From NCBI RefSeq assembly GCF_025716945.1, contig NZ_JAOVZT010000001.1, positions 638,578-702,577 on the forward strand: a DNA stretch of 64,000 bases. Reading direction: 5' to 3'. Both the position numbers and the translations under genes were made by a program. This document shows positions 40,379 through 48,904 of this stretch, piece after piece. The notes beneath the pieces were generated by a model. It saw nothing but the letters and a program-made list of their open reading frames with translations, ran no database searches and was not told the origin of the DNA. Origin of the DNA: Geodermatophilus sp. YIM 151500 (GTDB lineage: Bacteria > Actinomycetota > Actinomycetes > Mycobacteriales > Geodermatophilaceae). The first letter of the stretch is position 1; the number at the start of each line of letters is the position of its first letter.

Positions 40379-41932
40379 ATGTCGCTCGCCGAGGAGATGC
40401 ACCGGGCCGGTCGGGCCGCCGCCGGCACGGTCGACCCGCACGGCGCGCCGGGGACGTTCGCGTCGACCGACCCCGCCAGCGGCGCGGTCGTCGGCGTGTT
40501 CCCGGTGCACGACGCCGACACCGTCCGGGCGACCGTGGCCCGTGCCCGGATCGCCGCCGAGCACTGGCGGGCGCTCGGTCCGGACGGGCGCCGGCGGCGG
40601 CTGGCCGCGTGGCGCGGCTACCTGGCCCGGCGCGTCCACGAGCTGGCCGAGCTGGTGCACCGGGAGAGCGGCAAGCCGCACGCCGACGCCGTCCTCGAGA
40701 TCTGCCTGGCCGTCGACTCCGTCGCGTGGGCCGGCCGGCACGCGCGGAGGGTGCTCGGCCCGCGGCGGGTGCGTCCCGGCCTGCTGTCGGTCAACCACGC
40801 CGCCTCCGTCGAGTACCAGCCGCTGGGCGTCGTCGGCGTCATCGGGCCGTGGAACTACCCGGTGTTCACGCCGATGGGTTCGATCGCCTACGCGCTGGCG
40901 GCCGGCAACGCCGTCGTGTTCAAGCCCTCCGAGCACACCCCCGCGGTGGGCACCTGGCTGGCCACCGCGTGGCGGGCGGCGGTGCCCGACTGCGCCGACG
41001 CCTTCCTGGTCGTCACCGGCTCCGGTGGGACCGGGGCCGCGCTGTGCCGGGCGCCGGTCGACAAGCTGGCCTTCACCGGCTCGGCGGCCACGGGTCGGGC
41101 GGTCATGGCCGCCTGCGCCGAGACGCTCACGCCGGTGCTCATGGAGTGCGGCGGCAAGGACGCGATGATCGTCGACCACGACGCCGACGTGGCCGCCGCC
41201 GCCGATGCCGCCGTCTGGGGCGCGATGAGCAACGCCGGGCAGACCTGCATCGGCATCGAGCGGGTGTACGCGACCGCGGCGGTCTACGACAGGTTCGTCG
41301 CCGAGGTCACCGCGCGGGCGGCCCGGCTGCGCCCGGGCTCGGACGACGAGGCCGCGTACGGACCGATGACGACGGCCGGGCAGGCCGACGTCGTCCGCCG
41401 GCACCTGGCCGACGCCGTGTCGTCGGGCGGGCGCGCGGTCACCGGGGGCGGCGTCGACGGCGGCCCGGACCACGGCAGGTACGTGCGGCCCACCGTGCTG
41501 CTCGACGTGCCCGACGACTCGGCCGCGGTGACGGAGGAGACGTTCGGCCCCACGCTGACCGTGACCCGGGTCCGCGACGCCGAGGAGGCGCTCGCGCGGG
41601 CGAACGCCACCGCGTACGGGCTGGCCGGTGCGGTGTTCTCCGGCTCCCGCCGCCGGGGAGTGGACCTCGCCCGGCGGATGCGCAGCGGCATGACCTCGGT
41701 CAACGCAGTGCTCGCCTTCGCCGCGGTGCCGGCGCTGCCCTTCGGCGGTGTCGGCGAGAGCGGCTTCGGACGCGTCCACGGCGAGGACGGGCTGCGGGAG
41801 TTCGCCCGCGCCAAGGCGGTCACCCGGCGCCGCTTCACCCTGCCCGTCGAGCTGATGAGCTTCGGCCGGCCGGCCGGCGCCGCCGACGCCCTGGCCCGGG
41901 TGGTCGGCCTCGTGCACGGCCGGCACCGGTGA
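40379..41932 (+). CDS. Aldehyde dehydrogenase family protein, 517 aa
   Basis: NAD(P)-dependent oxidation of an aldehyde to its acid. VVGVIGPWNYPVFTPMGSIA is the cofactor-binding start; the general-base Glu256 is in LMECGGKDAMIVDHDAD; the nucleophile Cys290 is in NAGQTCIGIERVY; ALPFGGVGESGFGRVHGEDGL is the C-terminal signature. The length is somewhat longer than average. A GMC oxidoreductase follows 80 bp downstream, so the pair could take an alcohol to an aldehyde to an acid. This arrangement recalls choline-to-betaine genes (betA/betB), but the substrate is not evident. Confidence 0.93.
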   Translation: MSLAEEMHRAGRAAAGTVDPHGAPGTFASTDPASGAVVGVFPVHDADTVRATVARARIAAEHWRALGPDGRRRRLAAWRGYLARRVHELAELVHRESGKPHADAVLEICLAVDSVAWAGRHARRVLGPRRVRPGLLSVNHAASVEYQPLGVVGVIGPWNYPVFTPMGSIAYALAAGNAVVFKPSEHTPAVGTWLATAWRAAVPDCADAFLVVTGSGGTGAALCRAPVDKLAFTGSAATGRAVMAACAETLTPVLMECGGKDAMIVDHDADVAAAADAAVWGAMSNAGQTCIGIERVYATAAVYDRFVAEVTARAARLRPGSDDEAAYGPMTTAGQADVVRRHLADAVSSGGRAVTGGGVDGGPDHGRYVRPTVLLDVPDDSAAVTEETFGPTLTVTRVRDAEEALARANATAYGLAGAVFSGSRRRGVDLARRMRSGMTSVNAVLAFAAVPALPFGGVGESGFGRVHGEDGLREFARAKAVTRRRFTLPVELMSFGRPAGAADALARVVGLVHGRHR

Positions 41933-42012
41933 CCGCCACCCCTCCCGCCGGTTCCGGCCTTGACCGGCGCCGGGGCAGCGGCGTCGGCCACCACCGCCGC
42001 ACGGATGGCGGG

Positions 42013-43623
42013 GTGGAGAAGTTCGACGTGGTCGTCGTCGGTGCCGGGTCGGCCGGCTGCGCCCTCGCCGGACGGCTGACCGAGGACCCGTCGCTGCGCG
42101 TGCTGCTGCTGGAGGCCGGCGGCTCGGACGACGTGCTCGAGGTCAGGGTTCCGGCCGGCTGCCACAAGCTGTGGCGCACCCGCCGCGACTGGGGATACAC
42201 GACCGAGCCGCAGCCGGGCCTCGGGGGGCGGCGGCTGTACTGGCCACGGGGCAAGCTGCTCGGCGGGTCGTCGTCGATGAACGCGATGATCTACGTGCGC
42301 GGTGCCGCGGCCGACTACGACGAGTGGGCTGCGCTGACCGGCGACGGCAGCTGGTCCTACGAGCACGTGCTGCCGCTGTTCCGGCGCAGCGAGGACAACG
42401 CCCGCGGCGCCGACCGCTGGCACGGCGTCGGCGGGCCGCTGCGGGTCGAGGACCTCCGCTCGCCGCACCCCTGGACGCGCGCGGTGATCGCGGCGGCGCA
42501 GGCCGTCGGCCACCCGCGCAACGACGACTTCAACGGCGCGGTCCAGGACGGCGTCGGGCCGTACCAGGTCACGCAGCGGCGGGGTCGCCGGTGGTCGGCC
42601 GCGGACGCCTACCTGCACCCGGCGGCCGGGCGGCCCGGCCTGACCGTGCGCACCGGCGCGCTGGCCACCCGGGTGGTGGTGGAGCGCGGCCGGGCCGTCG
42701 GCGTGGAGTACCGCCACCGGGGCCGCACCCGGACGGCGCGGGCGGCGGCCGAGGTGGTGCTCGCCGGCGGGGCGGTGAACAGCCCGCAGCTGCTCCTGCT
42801 CTCCGGCATCGGGCCGGCCGAGCACCTGGGCTCCGTGGGCGTCGACGTCGTCCACGACCTGCCCGGCGTGGGCGCGGGCCTGCAGGACCACCCCGTCGTG
42901 CCGGTGATCTGGCACGTGCGCTCCGGGAAGTCGCTGCTCCGGGCCGAGTCCCCGTCGGGGTACGCGCGGTGGTTCGCCGCCCGCCGCGGCCCGCTCACCT
43001 CCAACCTGGCCGAGTCGGGGTTGTTCGCCCGGTCGGCGCCCGCCCTCCCCGGGTGCGACCTGCAGTTCCACTTCCTGCCGGTGAAGTTCTGGCGGCAGGC
43101 CGAGGTCGACCCGGACGTCGACGCCTTCACCGCCGCGACCGTGCTGGTGCACGTGCGCTCCCGCGGGTCGGTGCGGCTGCGCTCGGCCGACCCGGCGTGG
43201 GCGCCGGCCATCGACCCGGGCTACCTGACCGACGAGCGCGATCTCCGGGCGCTGGTCAGCGGGATCGAGCTGGCCCGGGAGATCGCCGGCGCGGGACCGC
43301 TGGCCGACGTGCTCGCCGAGGAGTGGTCGCCCGGGGGCACGCTGCACCGGCGGGCGGACCTGGAGCGCGCGGCCCGGCTGACGCTCGAGTCGCTGTACCA
43401 CCCGGTGTCGTCGTGCCGGATGGGCCGTGCCGACGACGACGGCGCGGTGGTCGACCCGCAGCTGCGGGTGCGCGGGCTCGACGGGCTGCGCGTGGTCGAC
43501 GCCTCGGTGATGCCGACGCTCGTGCGCGGCAACACCAACGCGCCCACGATCATGATCGCCGAGCGGGCCGCCGACCTGATCGCCGGCCGCACCGTCGACC
43601 CGCACCTGGCGCACGCCGGCTGA
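42013..43623 (+). CDS. GMC-family FAD oxidoreductase (alcohol/choline dehydrogenase-like), 536 aa
   Basis: An FAD alcohol dehydrogenase or oxidase. The N-terminal dinucleotide fold VVVVGAGSAGCALAGRLTE is followed by the GMC signatures RGKLLGGSSSMNAMIYVRG and AGGAVNSPQLLLLSGIGPAE. The catalytic His is in YHPVSSCRMG, and the C-terminus has VMPTLVRGNTNAPTIMIAER, the second catalytic His/Asn region. The GTG at 42013 starts exactly at the EKFDVVVVG motif. Transcribed after the aldehyde dehydrogenase, so it probably supplies its aldehyde. Confidence 0.92.
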   Translation: MEKFDVVVVGAGSAGCALAGRLTEDPSLRVLLLEAGGSDDVLEVRVPAGCHKLWRTRRDWGYTTEPQPGLGGRRLYWPRGKLLGGSSSMNAMIYVRGAAADYDEWAALTGDGSWSYEHVLPLFRRSEDNARGADRWHGVGGPLRVEDLRSPHPWTRAVIAAAQAVGHPRNDDFNGAVQDGVGPYQVTQRRGRRWSAADAYLHPAAGRPGLTVRTGALATRVVVERGRAVGVEYRHRGRTRTARAAAEVVLAGGAVNSPQLLLLSGIGPAEHLGSVGVDVVHDLPGVGAGLQDHPVVPVIWHVRSGKSLLRAESPSGYARWFAARRGPLTSNLAESGLFARSAPALPGCDLQFHFLPVKFWRQAEVDPDVDAFTAATVLVHVRSRGSVRLRSADPAWAPAIDPGYLTDERDLRALVSGIELAREIAGAGPLADVLAEEWSPGGTLHRRADLERAARLTLESLYHPVSSCRMGRADDDGAVVDPQLRVRGLDGLRVVDASVMPTLVRGNTNAPTIMIAERAADLIAGRTVDPHLAHAG

Positions 43624-43762
43624 CCACGGCCGGGTGGCAGGCGGGGGGCGCCGCCTCGGCGAGGACAGCGGACGTCGAGGGACCTGGCCTGCGCCCTGCC
43701 CGCGGGCCATGCTCGGCACTCCGCCCCCCGGGGCGAGCCGAGAACCAGCCCGAGGAGGAACC

Positions 43763-44110
43763 ATGGCCCGGACGCCGCAGGAGATCTTCCAGCACCACGC
43801 GAGCGCACTGATCGCTGGCGACGTCGACGAGGTCGTCGCGGACTACGCCGACGACGCGCTGTTCATCACGCCGAACGAGGTGCTGCGGGGCAAGGACGGC
43901 GTGCGCCAGGGGTTCACCCGGCTGCTCGGTGATCTCCCGGACGCGACCTGGGACGTGCCGACCCAGATCTTCGAGGACGACGTCCTCTTCATCGAGTGGT
44001 CGGCGGTGTCGGAGAAGGCCCGGGTCCGGGACGGCATCGACACCTTCGTCTTCCGCGGCGACACCATCCGCGTGCAGACCGTGCGCTACACCCTGGAGCC
44101 CACCTCCTGA
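43763..44110 (+). CDS. NTF2/SnoaL-like protein, 115 aa
   Basis: A small cone-fold protein of the nuclear transport factor 2 family, often isomerases, hydrolases or ligand-binding proteins. The helical start PQEIFQHHASALIAGDVDEVV and the YADDALFITPNEVLRGKDGV strand-loop are typical. FEDDVLFIEWSAVSEKARV and FVFRGDTIRVQTVRYTLEP end the barrel. The ATG has a strong GAGGAGGAA ribosome-binding site. It lies downstream of the GMC gene, with a convergent terminator after it. Confidence 0.85.
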   Translation: MARTPQEIFQHHASALIAGDVDEVVADYADDALFITPNEVLRGKDGVRQGFTRLLGDLPDATWDVPTQIFEDDVLFIEWSAVSEKARVRDGIDTFVFRGDTIRVQTVRYTLEPTS

Positions 44111-44199
44111 CCTCGGCCGGTCGGCGGCCGCGTCGGAGCGGATTCCCGGTGACCGCGCCGGCCCCGGCCGGGCCCCGTGCGGGTGACCCCGAACGCCCC

Positions 44200-44254
44200 G
44201 TGCTCTGCGTGCGAGGGGCAGGCAGAGCCCGGGGAGCGCGGAGCACGCTCCGCG
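44200..44254. terminator. Composite hairpin between convergent genes
   Basis: A 7-bp stem CGCGGAG/CTCCGCG with a CACG loop (44237-44254) overlaps a longer alternative stem in which GTGCTCTGCG (44200-44209) pairs with CGCGGAGCAC (44237-44246) with one mismatch. It lies between the ends of the NTF2-like gene (plus) and the MFS gene (minus). Confidence 0.5.
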
Positions 44255-44282
44255 ACCCGGTCGGTCCGGCGGGCCGCCCCGG

Positions 44283-45695
44283 TCAGCCGTGCGCCGAGCC
44301 GGCGGCGGCCTGCTCCGGGGACGGCGGCAGGCCGTCCGGTGCGGCGCCCCGGCCGGGTCGCGGCGCCGGGCGGCGGCGGATCGAGATCGACAGCCCGGAG
44401 GCGAGCAGGCACAGCGCGCCGGCGCCGAACCAGGCGGCGTCGTAGGAGCCGGTGACGTCGCGGATCACCCCGCCGCCGAAGGCGGCGAGCGCCGAGCCGA
44501 CCTGGTGCGCGGCGAACACCCAGCCGAACACCACCGGCGCCCGGGCCCCGAAGTGCTCCCGGCACAGCGCCAGCGTCGGCGGCACCGTGGCCACCCAGTC
44601 CAGCCCGTAGAAGACGATGAAGGCGATCATGCTCAGCTGCAGCTCGGGGCCGAACAGCGGCGGCAGCAGGAACAGCGAGAACCCGCGCAACCCGTAGTAG
44701 GCCAGCAGCAGCACCCGCGGATCGACCCGGTCGGTCAACCAGCCGGACAGCACGGTGCCGGCGATGTCGAAGATCCCGACGACGGCGAGCAGCCCGGCGG
44801 CCGTGGTGACCGGCATGCCGTGGTCGTGCGCGGCCGGGATGAAGTGCGGCTGGACCAGCCCGTTGGTCGACATCCCGCAGATGAGGAACCCGCCGGCGAG
44901 CAGCCAGAACGGGCGGGTGCGGGCGCCCTCGGCCAGCCCGCGCACCGCCGTCCGGGCCGCCCCGTGCCGGACCGGCTCCACGTCGTCGGCGGCGGTGCCG
45001 CCGTACGGCACCGTCCCGAGGTCGCGCGGGCGGTCCCGCAGCAGCCAGGCCACCAGGGGGACGACGGCCAGCGCCGCCACCGCCGTGCCCAGCGCCGCCG
45101 CCCGCCAGCCCCAGCGGGCGTCGACCGTGGCGACCACCGGGAGGAACACCAGCTGACCGGTCGCCCCGCCGGCGGTGAGGATGCCGGAGACCAGCCCGCG
45201 GCGGGCGACGAACCACCGGCCGGTCACCGTGGCCACCAGCGACAGCGCCATGGAGCCGGTGCCCAGCCCGACCAGCAGGCCCCACAGCAGCACCAGCTGC
45301 CAGCTGGCGGTCATGAAGACCGTCAGCCCGCTGCCCGTGGCGGTGATCAGCAGGGCGCACACGACGACCCGGCGGATGCCGAAGCGCTCCATCAGCGCGG
45401 CCGCGAACGGCGCGGTCAGGCCGTACAGCGCCATGTTGACCGCGACCGCCGCGGAGATCGTCGACACCGACCAGCCGAACTCGGCACGCAGCGGCTCGAT
45501 GAGCACCCCGGGCACCGCCCGGAACGCGGCCGCGCCCACCAGCGCGAGGAAGGTCACCGCGGCCACCCACCAGGCCGGGTGCACCCGCCGCGCCGGGCCG
45601 GAGGTGGACGGCGCAGGGGTGGGCGGCGCGGGGGCGGGCGACGACGTCGGGAGCGCGGCGGGCCCGCGGCCGGGGGAGGTCACGGCGGAGAGCAT
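44283..45695 (-). CDS. MFS transporter (monocarboxylate-type), 470 aa
   Basis: A twelve-helix facilitator. A ~40-residue Pro/Ala/Ser N-terminal tail precedes the first helix (WWVAAVTFLALVGAAAFRAV). FGWSVSTISAAVAVNMALYG and FAAALMERFGIRRVVVCALL are typical of the OFA/monocarboxylate MFS group. The second half includes VLSGWLTDRVDPRVLLLAYYG. The C-terminus is Pro/Arg-rich. The ATG begins MLSAVTS; a 12-bp palindrome lies 7 bp upstream. It could import or export the acid made by the nearby dehydrogenases. Confidence 0.88.
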   Translation of the reverse strand: MLSAVTSPGRGPAALPTSSPAPAPPTPAPSTSGPARRVHPAWWVAAVTFLALVGAAAFRAVPGVLIEPLRAEFGWSVSTISAAVAVNMALYGLTAPFAAALMERFGIRRVVVCALLITATGSGLTVFMTASWQLVLLWGLLVGLGTGSMALSLVATVTGRWFVARRGLVSGILTAGGATGQLVFLPVVATVDARWGWRAAALGTAVAALAVVPLVAWLLRDRPRDLGTVPYGGTAADDVEPVRHGAARTAVRGLAEGARTRPFWLLAGGFLICGMSTNGLVQPHFIPAAHDHGMPVTTAAGLLAVVGIFDIAGTVLSGWLTDRVDPRVLLLAYYGLRGFSLFLLPPLFGPELQLSMIAFIVFYGLDWVATVPPTLALCREHFGARAPVVFGWVFAAHQVGSALAAFGGGVIRDVTGSYDAAWFGAGALCLLASGLSISIRRRPAPRPGRGAAPDGLPPSPEQAAAGSAHG

Positions 45696-46015
45696 GACCG
45701 ACGGACCGGTCCGCCGACGAGCGCCCCGGCGGACACCGTCCGCAACGAAGCCGCCACGAGGCGGTGTGATGCGTTCCTCCCCACCGGCCGGAGCACGGCG
45801 GGCCGGCGTCTGGTTGAGTGGGAGGTGCCGGCGCCGTCCCCGCTCATCCGGAGCGGCAGGGAACGACGTCGGGCCGAGGCAGCGCCACCGAGGTGCGCCC
45901 GGCTGTCCGACGTCCTCGACGACGAGGCGCCCGCCCGGCCCGCGGCCGGTGCGGCGAGGCGCCCGCGTTCGACCGGGCCCGACGGCAGCCACCGAGAGAC
46001 TTCCGAGGACCCCGC
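45696..46015. other. 320-bp divergent intergenic region
   Basis: The space between the MFS gene (minus) and the helicase gene (plus). It contains a perfect 12-bp palindrome CGGACCGGTCCG at 45702-45713 directly before the MFS start, which could be its operator. The rest is GC-rich with no clear -35/-10 pair. The helicase frame stays open upstream to 45818, but the GAGGA box before 46016 and the domain start argue against a longer protein. A long leader is common for DEAD-box helicases regulated by cold or RNA feedback; I see no specific element. Confidence 0.5.
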
Positions 46016-47635
46016 ATGACCATGCCTGGCTCCAACCCGTTCAGCGCCGGCTCCGACCGGCCCCGCCGACGCCGTGGCAGCCGCGGCCGGGGCGCCGGCC
46101 GGCCGGCCTCCGGCGTCACCCCGCCGCCCGCGCCGGGCACCACGCCCCAGCCCGCCCCGCCGGTGGTGCCCGCCCAGGCGCCGGCCACGGTGCTGCCGGC
46201 CGACACCACGTTCGCCGCGCTCGGCGTGCCGGCCCCGCTGGTCGAGATCCTCGCCGCCAGCGGGATCACCGCCCCGTTCCCCATCCAGGTCGCCACGCTG
46301 CCCGACAGCCTCGGCGGCCGCGACGTCCTCGGGCGGGGTCGCACCGGGTCGGGCAAGACCCTGGCGTTCGCCCTGCCGCTGGTCGCCCGCCTGGCCGCGT
46401 CCGACGGCCGCCGTCAGTCCCGGCGCCCGCGCGGGCTGGTGCTCGTGCCGACCCGCGAACTGGCCAACCAGGTGTTCGCCGTGGTCGAGCCGCTCGCCCA
46501 GGCGCTCGGCCTGTCGGCCACCACCGTCTTCGGCGGGGTCGGCCAGAACCCGCAGGTGCAGGCCCTGGGCCGCGGGGTCGACATCGTCGTCGCCTGCCCC
46601 GGCCGGCTCGAGGACCTCATCGGCCAGGGGCACGCCGACCTCCGCGCGGTCGAGGTCACCGTGCTCGACGAGGCCGACCACATGGCCGACCTCGGCTTCC
46701 TGCCCGGCGTCAAGCGGCTGATGGACCGCACCCCCGGCGCCGGCCAGCGGCTGCTCTTCTCGGCCACCCTGGACAACGGCGTCGACGTGCTCGTGCGGCG
46801 CTACCTGACCGATCCGATCACCCACTCCGTCGACCCGGCGGTCGCCCCGGTGGCCACCATGACCCACCACGTGCTGCACGTGCAGGGTGGTGACAAGGCC
46901 GCTGTGGTGCGGGAGCTCGCCGGCGGGCTGGGCCGCAGCGTGCTGTTCACCCGCACGAAGCACGCGGCGAAGAAGCTCGCCCGGCAGCTGACCGCCGCCG
47001 GCGTGCCCGCCGTCGACCTGCACGGCAACCTCAGCCAGAACGCCCGCGAGCGCAACCTCGAGGCCTTCGCGACCGGCAGCACCCGGGTGCTGTGCGCGAC
47101 CGACATCGCCGCGCGCGGCATCCACGTCGACGAGGTCGCCCTCGTCGTCCACGTCGACCCGCCCGCCGAGCACAAGGCCTACCTGCACCGCTCCGGGCGC
47201 ACGGCCCGGGCCGGCGCCGGCGGCACCGTCGTCACCGTCGTCACGCCGGACCAGGCCGGTGAGGTCCGCGCGCTCGCCCGCCAGGCCGGCATCACGCCCA
47301 CGGTCACCCCGGTCGCGCCGGGGGCGCCGCTGCTGACCGAGCTGGCCGGCCCGCCCGCTCCGCACGTCGAGCCGGCGCCGGCACCCGCGCAGCAGCCGCA
47401 GGGCCCGGGACGGCGGCGGCGCGGGAGCACCGCCGCGGCCGCCGGGCGCGGCGCGGCCCCGTCCACCGGGCGCGGCGGCGCGGCGTCCACCTCCGGCCGC
47501 GGCGGCGCGGCGTCCGCCGGCCGGTCGGGGAGCGGGCGCCCGTCCGGACCGGCTCGGACCCGTGCCGAGCTCGCCGCGCGCGCCGGCACCACCTCGGCCG
47601 CCGCGTTCAGCGCCCGGTCCCGCCGCGGCCGCTGA
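46016..47635 (+). CDS. DEAD-box ATP-dependent RNA helicase, 539 aa
   Basis: Unwinds RNA in ribosome assembly or mRNA decay. The Q-motif region is FAALGVPAPLVEILAASG...FPIQ; motif I GRTGSGKT starts at residue 108; motif Ia PTRELANQ; motif II DEAD begins at Asp218; SAT (motif III) is in LLFSATLDNG; motif VI is HRSGRTARAGAGG. The N-terminal ~45 residues are basic/Pro-rich (RPRRRRGSRGRG). The C-terminus (from ~460) is a Gly/Arg/Ala/Ser RGG-like tail, typical for RNA binding. The ATG has GAGGA seven bases upstream. Confidence 0.94.
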   Translation: MTMPGSNPFSAGSDRPRRRRGSRGRGAGRPASGVTPPPAPGTTPQPAPPVVPAQAPATVLPADTTFAALGVPAPLVEILAASGITAPFPIQVATLPDSLGGRDVLGRGRTGSGKTLAFALPLVARLAASDGRRQSRRPRGLVLVPTRELANQVFAVVEPLAQALGLSATTVFGGVGQNPQVQALGRGVDIVVACPGRLEDLIGQGHADLRAVEVTVLDEADHMADLGFLPGVKRLMDRTPGAGQRLLFSATLDNGVDVLVRRYLTDPITHSVDPAVAPVATMTHHVLHVQGGDKAAVVRELAGGLGRSVLFTRTKHAAKKLARQLTAAGVPAVDLHGNLSQNARERNLEAFATGSTRVLCATDIAARGIHVDEVALVVHVDPPAEHKAYLHRSGRTARAGAGGTVVTVVTPDQAGEVRALARQAGITPTVTPVAPGAPLLTELAGPPAPHVEPAPAPAQQPQGPGRRRRGSTAAAAGRGAAPSTGRGGAASTSGRGGAASAGRSGSGRPSGPARTRAELAARAGTTSAAAFSARSRRGR

Positions 47636-47638
47636 CGT

Positions 47639-47674
47639 CCCGTCCCGGCACCGGGCGCCCGGTGCCGGGACGGG
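47639..47674 (+). terminator. Perfect 36-bp palindrome after the helicase gene
   Basis: The 36 bases read the same on both strands (half: CCCGTCCCGGCACCGGGC). Transcribed, they give a near-perfect hairpin with an 8-base GGGCGCCC centre, starting 4 bases after the helicase stop codon. It is almost certainly its terminator, again without a T-tract. Confidence 0.85.
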
Positions 47675-47781
47675 CACCCGCCGGCCCCGCGCACGCGGTG
47701 GTTGACGCGCGGCCGGACGGGCACAGCAACCGACGTCCCGGGAGGCGCGACCTCCTCCGCCGTCGACCTGCGAGGTGCCCC

Positions 47782-48264
47782 GTGCGTCTGCCCATCACCC
47801 TGAGCGAGATCGGCCCGCGGATCTCGGCCGGCGCCTTCATCCTCACCAGCGGCCTGGGCAAGCGCGGGGCCGACGAGGAGACCGCGGCGGGGCTGCACGG
47901 CTTCGCGGCCGGCACCTACCCGCCGATCAGGAAGATGACCCCGCAGCAGTTCGTGTCGACCCTGTCGACCGCGGAGATCGCCATCGGCGCGGCGCTGCTC
48001 TCGCCGTTCGTGCCCACCGCGGTGGCCGGCGCGGCGCTCACCGCCTTCTCCGGCGGCCTGCTCGGCCTCTACCTGCGCACGCCGGGCATGCGCAAACCGG
48101 GCAGCCTGGCCCCCACCGACCAGGGCCTGGCCATCGCCAAGGACGTGTGGCTGCTGGGCATCGGCGTCGGCCTGCTGACGCGCGGCACGGTCGACCGCGA
48201 GACGGTGCTGGCCCGCACCGACCGGCGGTCGGCGGCCACCCGCTGGCTGCGGTCCGGCCTCTGA
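47782..48264 (+). CDS. DoxX-like membrane protein, 160 aa
   Basis: About four membrane segments: ISAGAFILTSGLGKRGADE at the start, STAEIAIGAALLSPFVPTAVA and AGAALTAFSGGLLGLYL in the middle, and DVWLLGIGVGLLTRG near the end. Helix spacing and the RKMTPQQFV loop resemble DoxX/DUF4395-like small membrane proteins. Its role is unknown, perhaps in redox or thiol stress. The GTG at 47782 (VRLPITLSEIG) fits the start of the first helix. A strong hairpin separates it from the convergent regulator gene. Confidence 0.75.
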   Translation: MRLPITLSEIGPRISAGAFILTSGLGKRGADEETAAGLHGFAAGTYPPIRKMTPQQFVSTLSTAEIAIGAALLSPFVPTAVAGAALTAFSGGLLGLYLRTPGMRKPGSLAPTDQGLAIAKDVWLLGIGVGLLTRGTVDRETVLARTDRRSAATRWLRSGL

Positions 48265-48265
48265 C

Positions 48266-48307
48266 CCGGAGGAGATCGTGCGGGTGACCCGCACGGATCT
48301 CCTCCGG
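48266..48307. terminator. Bidirectional terminator filling the whole convergent gap
   Basis: A near-perfect 42-base hairpin (outer stem CCGGAGGAGATC/GATCTCCTCCGG, inner GTGCGGGT/ACCCGCAC, one bulged G) occupies almost exactly the 43 bases between the stops of the DoxX-like gene (48264, plus) and the HTH gene (48308, minus). It can terminate both transcripts. Confidence 0.85.
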
Positions 48308-48847
48308 TCAGTCGGCGGGCAGGTGCACGGTGCTGACCAGGCGCCTGCGCCGCCCCTCGCCCGGCCGGTTCTCCATCCGGGCGCGCAGTGCCGCGGCCAG
48401 GTCGGTGACGAGCTCGTCGAACTCCTCGTCGGTGACCCACACGGCGGCCTGCCGGTACCCGACCCGGTCGGCGAGCAGGTCGGGCGGCCCGCCGCCCGTC
48501 GTGGCCCGGTCGACGTAGCGGTCGAAGTCGGCGAGCAACGCGGCCACGAAGGTGGCGAAGGCGCGGCGGTGGTCGTCGGCGGTCATGCCGGCCGCGGCCC
48601 CGGGATCGACCGAGGCCGCCGCGAGCACCAGCCGGTAGCTGCGCTCCGCGGTGCCCCGCACGCGCCGCTCCTGCACGACCTCGAGGACCCCCGCGTCGGC
48701 GAGCACGGCCACGTGCCGGTACAGCGTCGCGACCGGGACGTCGGGCAGCTCCTCGCGGAGCGCGCCGGTGGTCAGCGTTCGGTCGCCGAGGAAGGCCTGC
48801 ACGATCCGGAGACGGACCGGGTGAAGCAGCAGATCGGCGGTGGCCAT
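48308..48847 (-). CDS. Winged-helix (ArsR-type) transcriptional regulator, 179 aa
   Basis: The winged HTH occupies the N-terminal half: LLLHPVRLRIVQAFLGDRTL, ELPDVPVATLYRHVAVLADA, LEVVQERRVRGTAERSYRLV. The C-terminal half is helical (HRRAFATFVAALLADFDRYV; DEEFDELVTDLAAALRARME) and probably the dimer/ligand part, as in ArsR/PadR-like repressors with an extended C-terminus. The ATG has AAGGAG upstream. It is divergent from the alpha/beta hydrolase gene, with the operator candidate at 48873-48901 between them. Confidence 0.88.
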   Translation of the reverse strand: MATADLLLHPVRLRIVQAFLGDRTLTTGALREELPDVPVATLYRHVAVLADAGVLEVVQERRVRGTAERSYRLVLAAASVDPGAAAGMTADDHRRAFATFVAALLADFDRYVDRATTGGGPPDLLADRVGYRQAAVWVTDEEFDELVTDLAAALRARMENRPGEGRRRRLVSTVHLPAD

Positions 48848-48869
48848 CGCGGCTCCTTCGTTCTCACTA

Positions 48870-48901
48870 TTGACAACGTTATCGATCCTGATAATTATTG
48901 T
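48870..48901. promoter_or_regulatory. Promoter/operator between regulator and hydrolase genes
   Basis: This AT-rich island contains a perfect -35 hexamer TTGACA (48870-48875), a GATAAT -10-like box (48890-48895; spacing is short at 14 bp), and an inverted repeat TTATC-6-GATAA (48879-48894) with outer ACAA/TTGT arms (48873-48876, 48898-48901). The hydrolase ATG (48905) follows within a few bases and has no ribosome-binding site, so its mRNA is probably leaderless. The regulator at 48308-48847 is the likely binder. Confidence 0.65.
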
Positions 48902-48904
48902 GGC

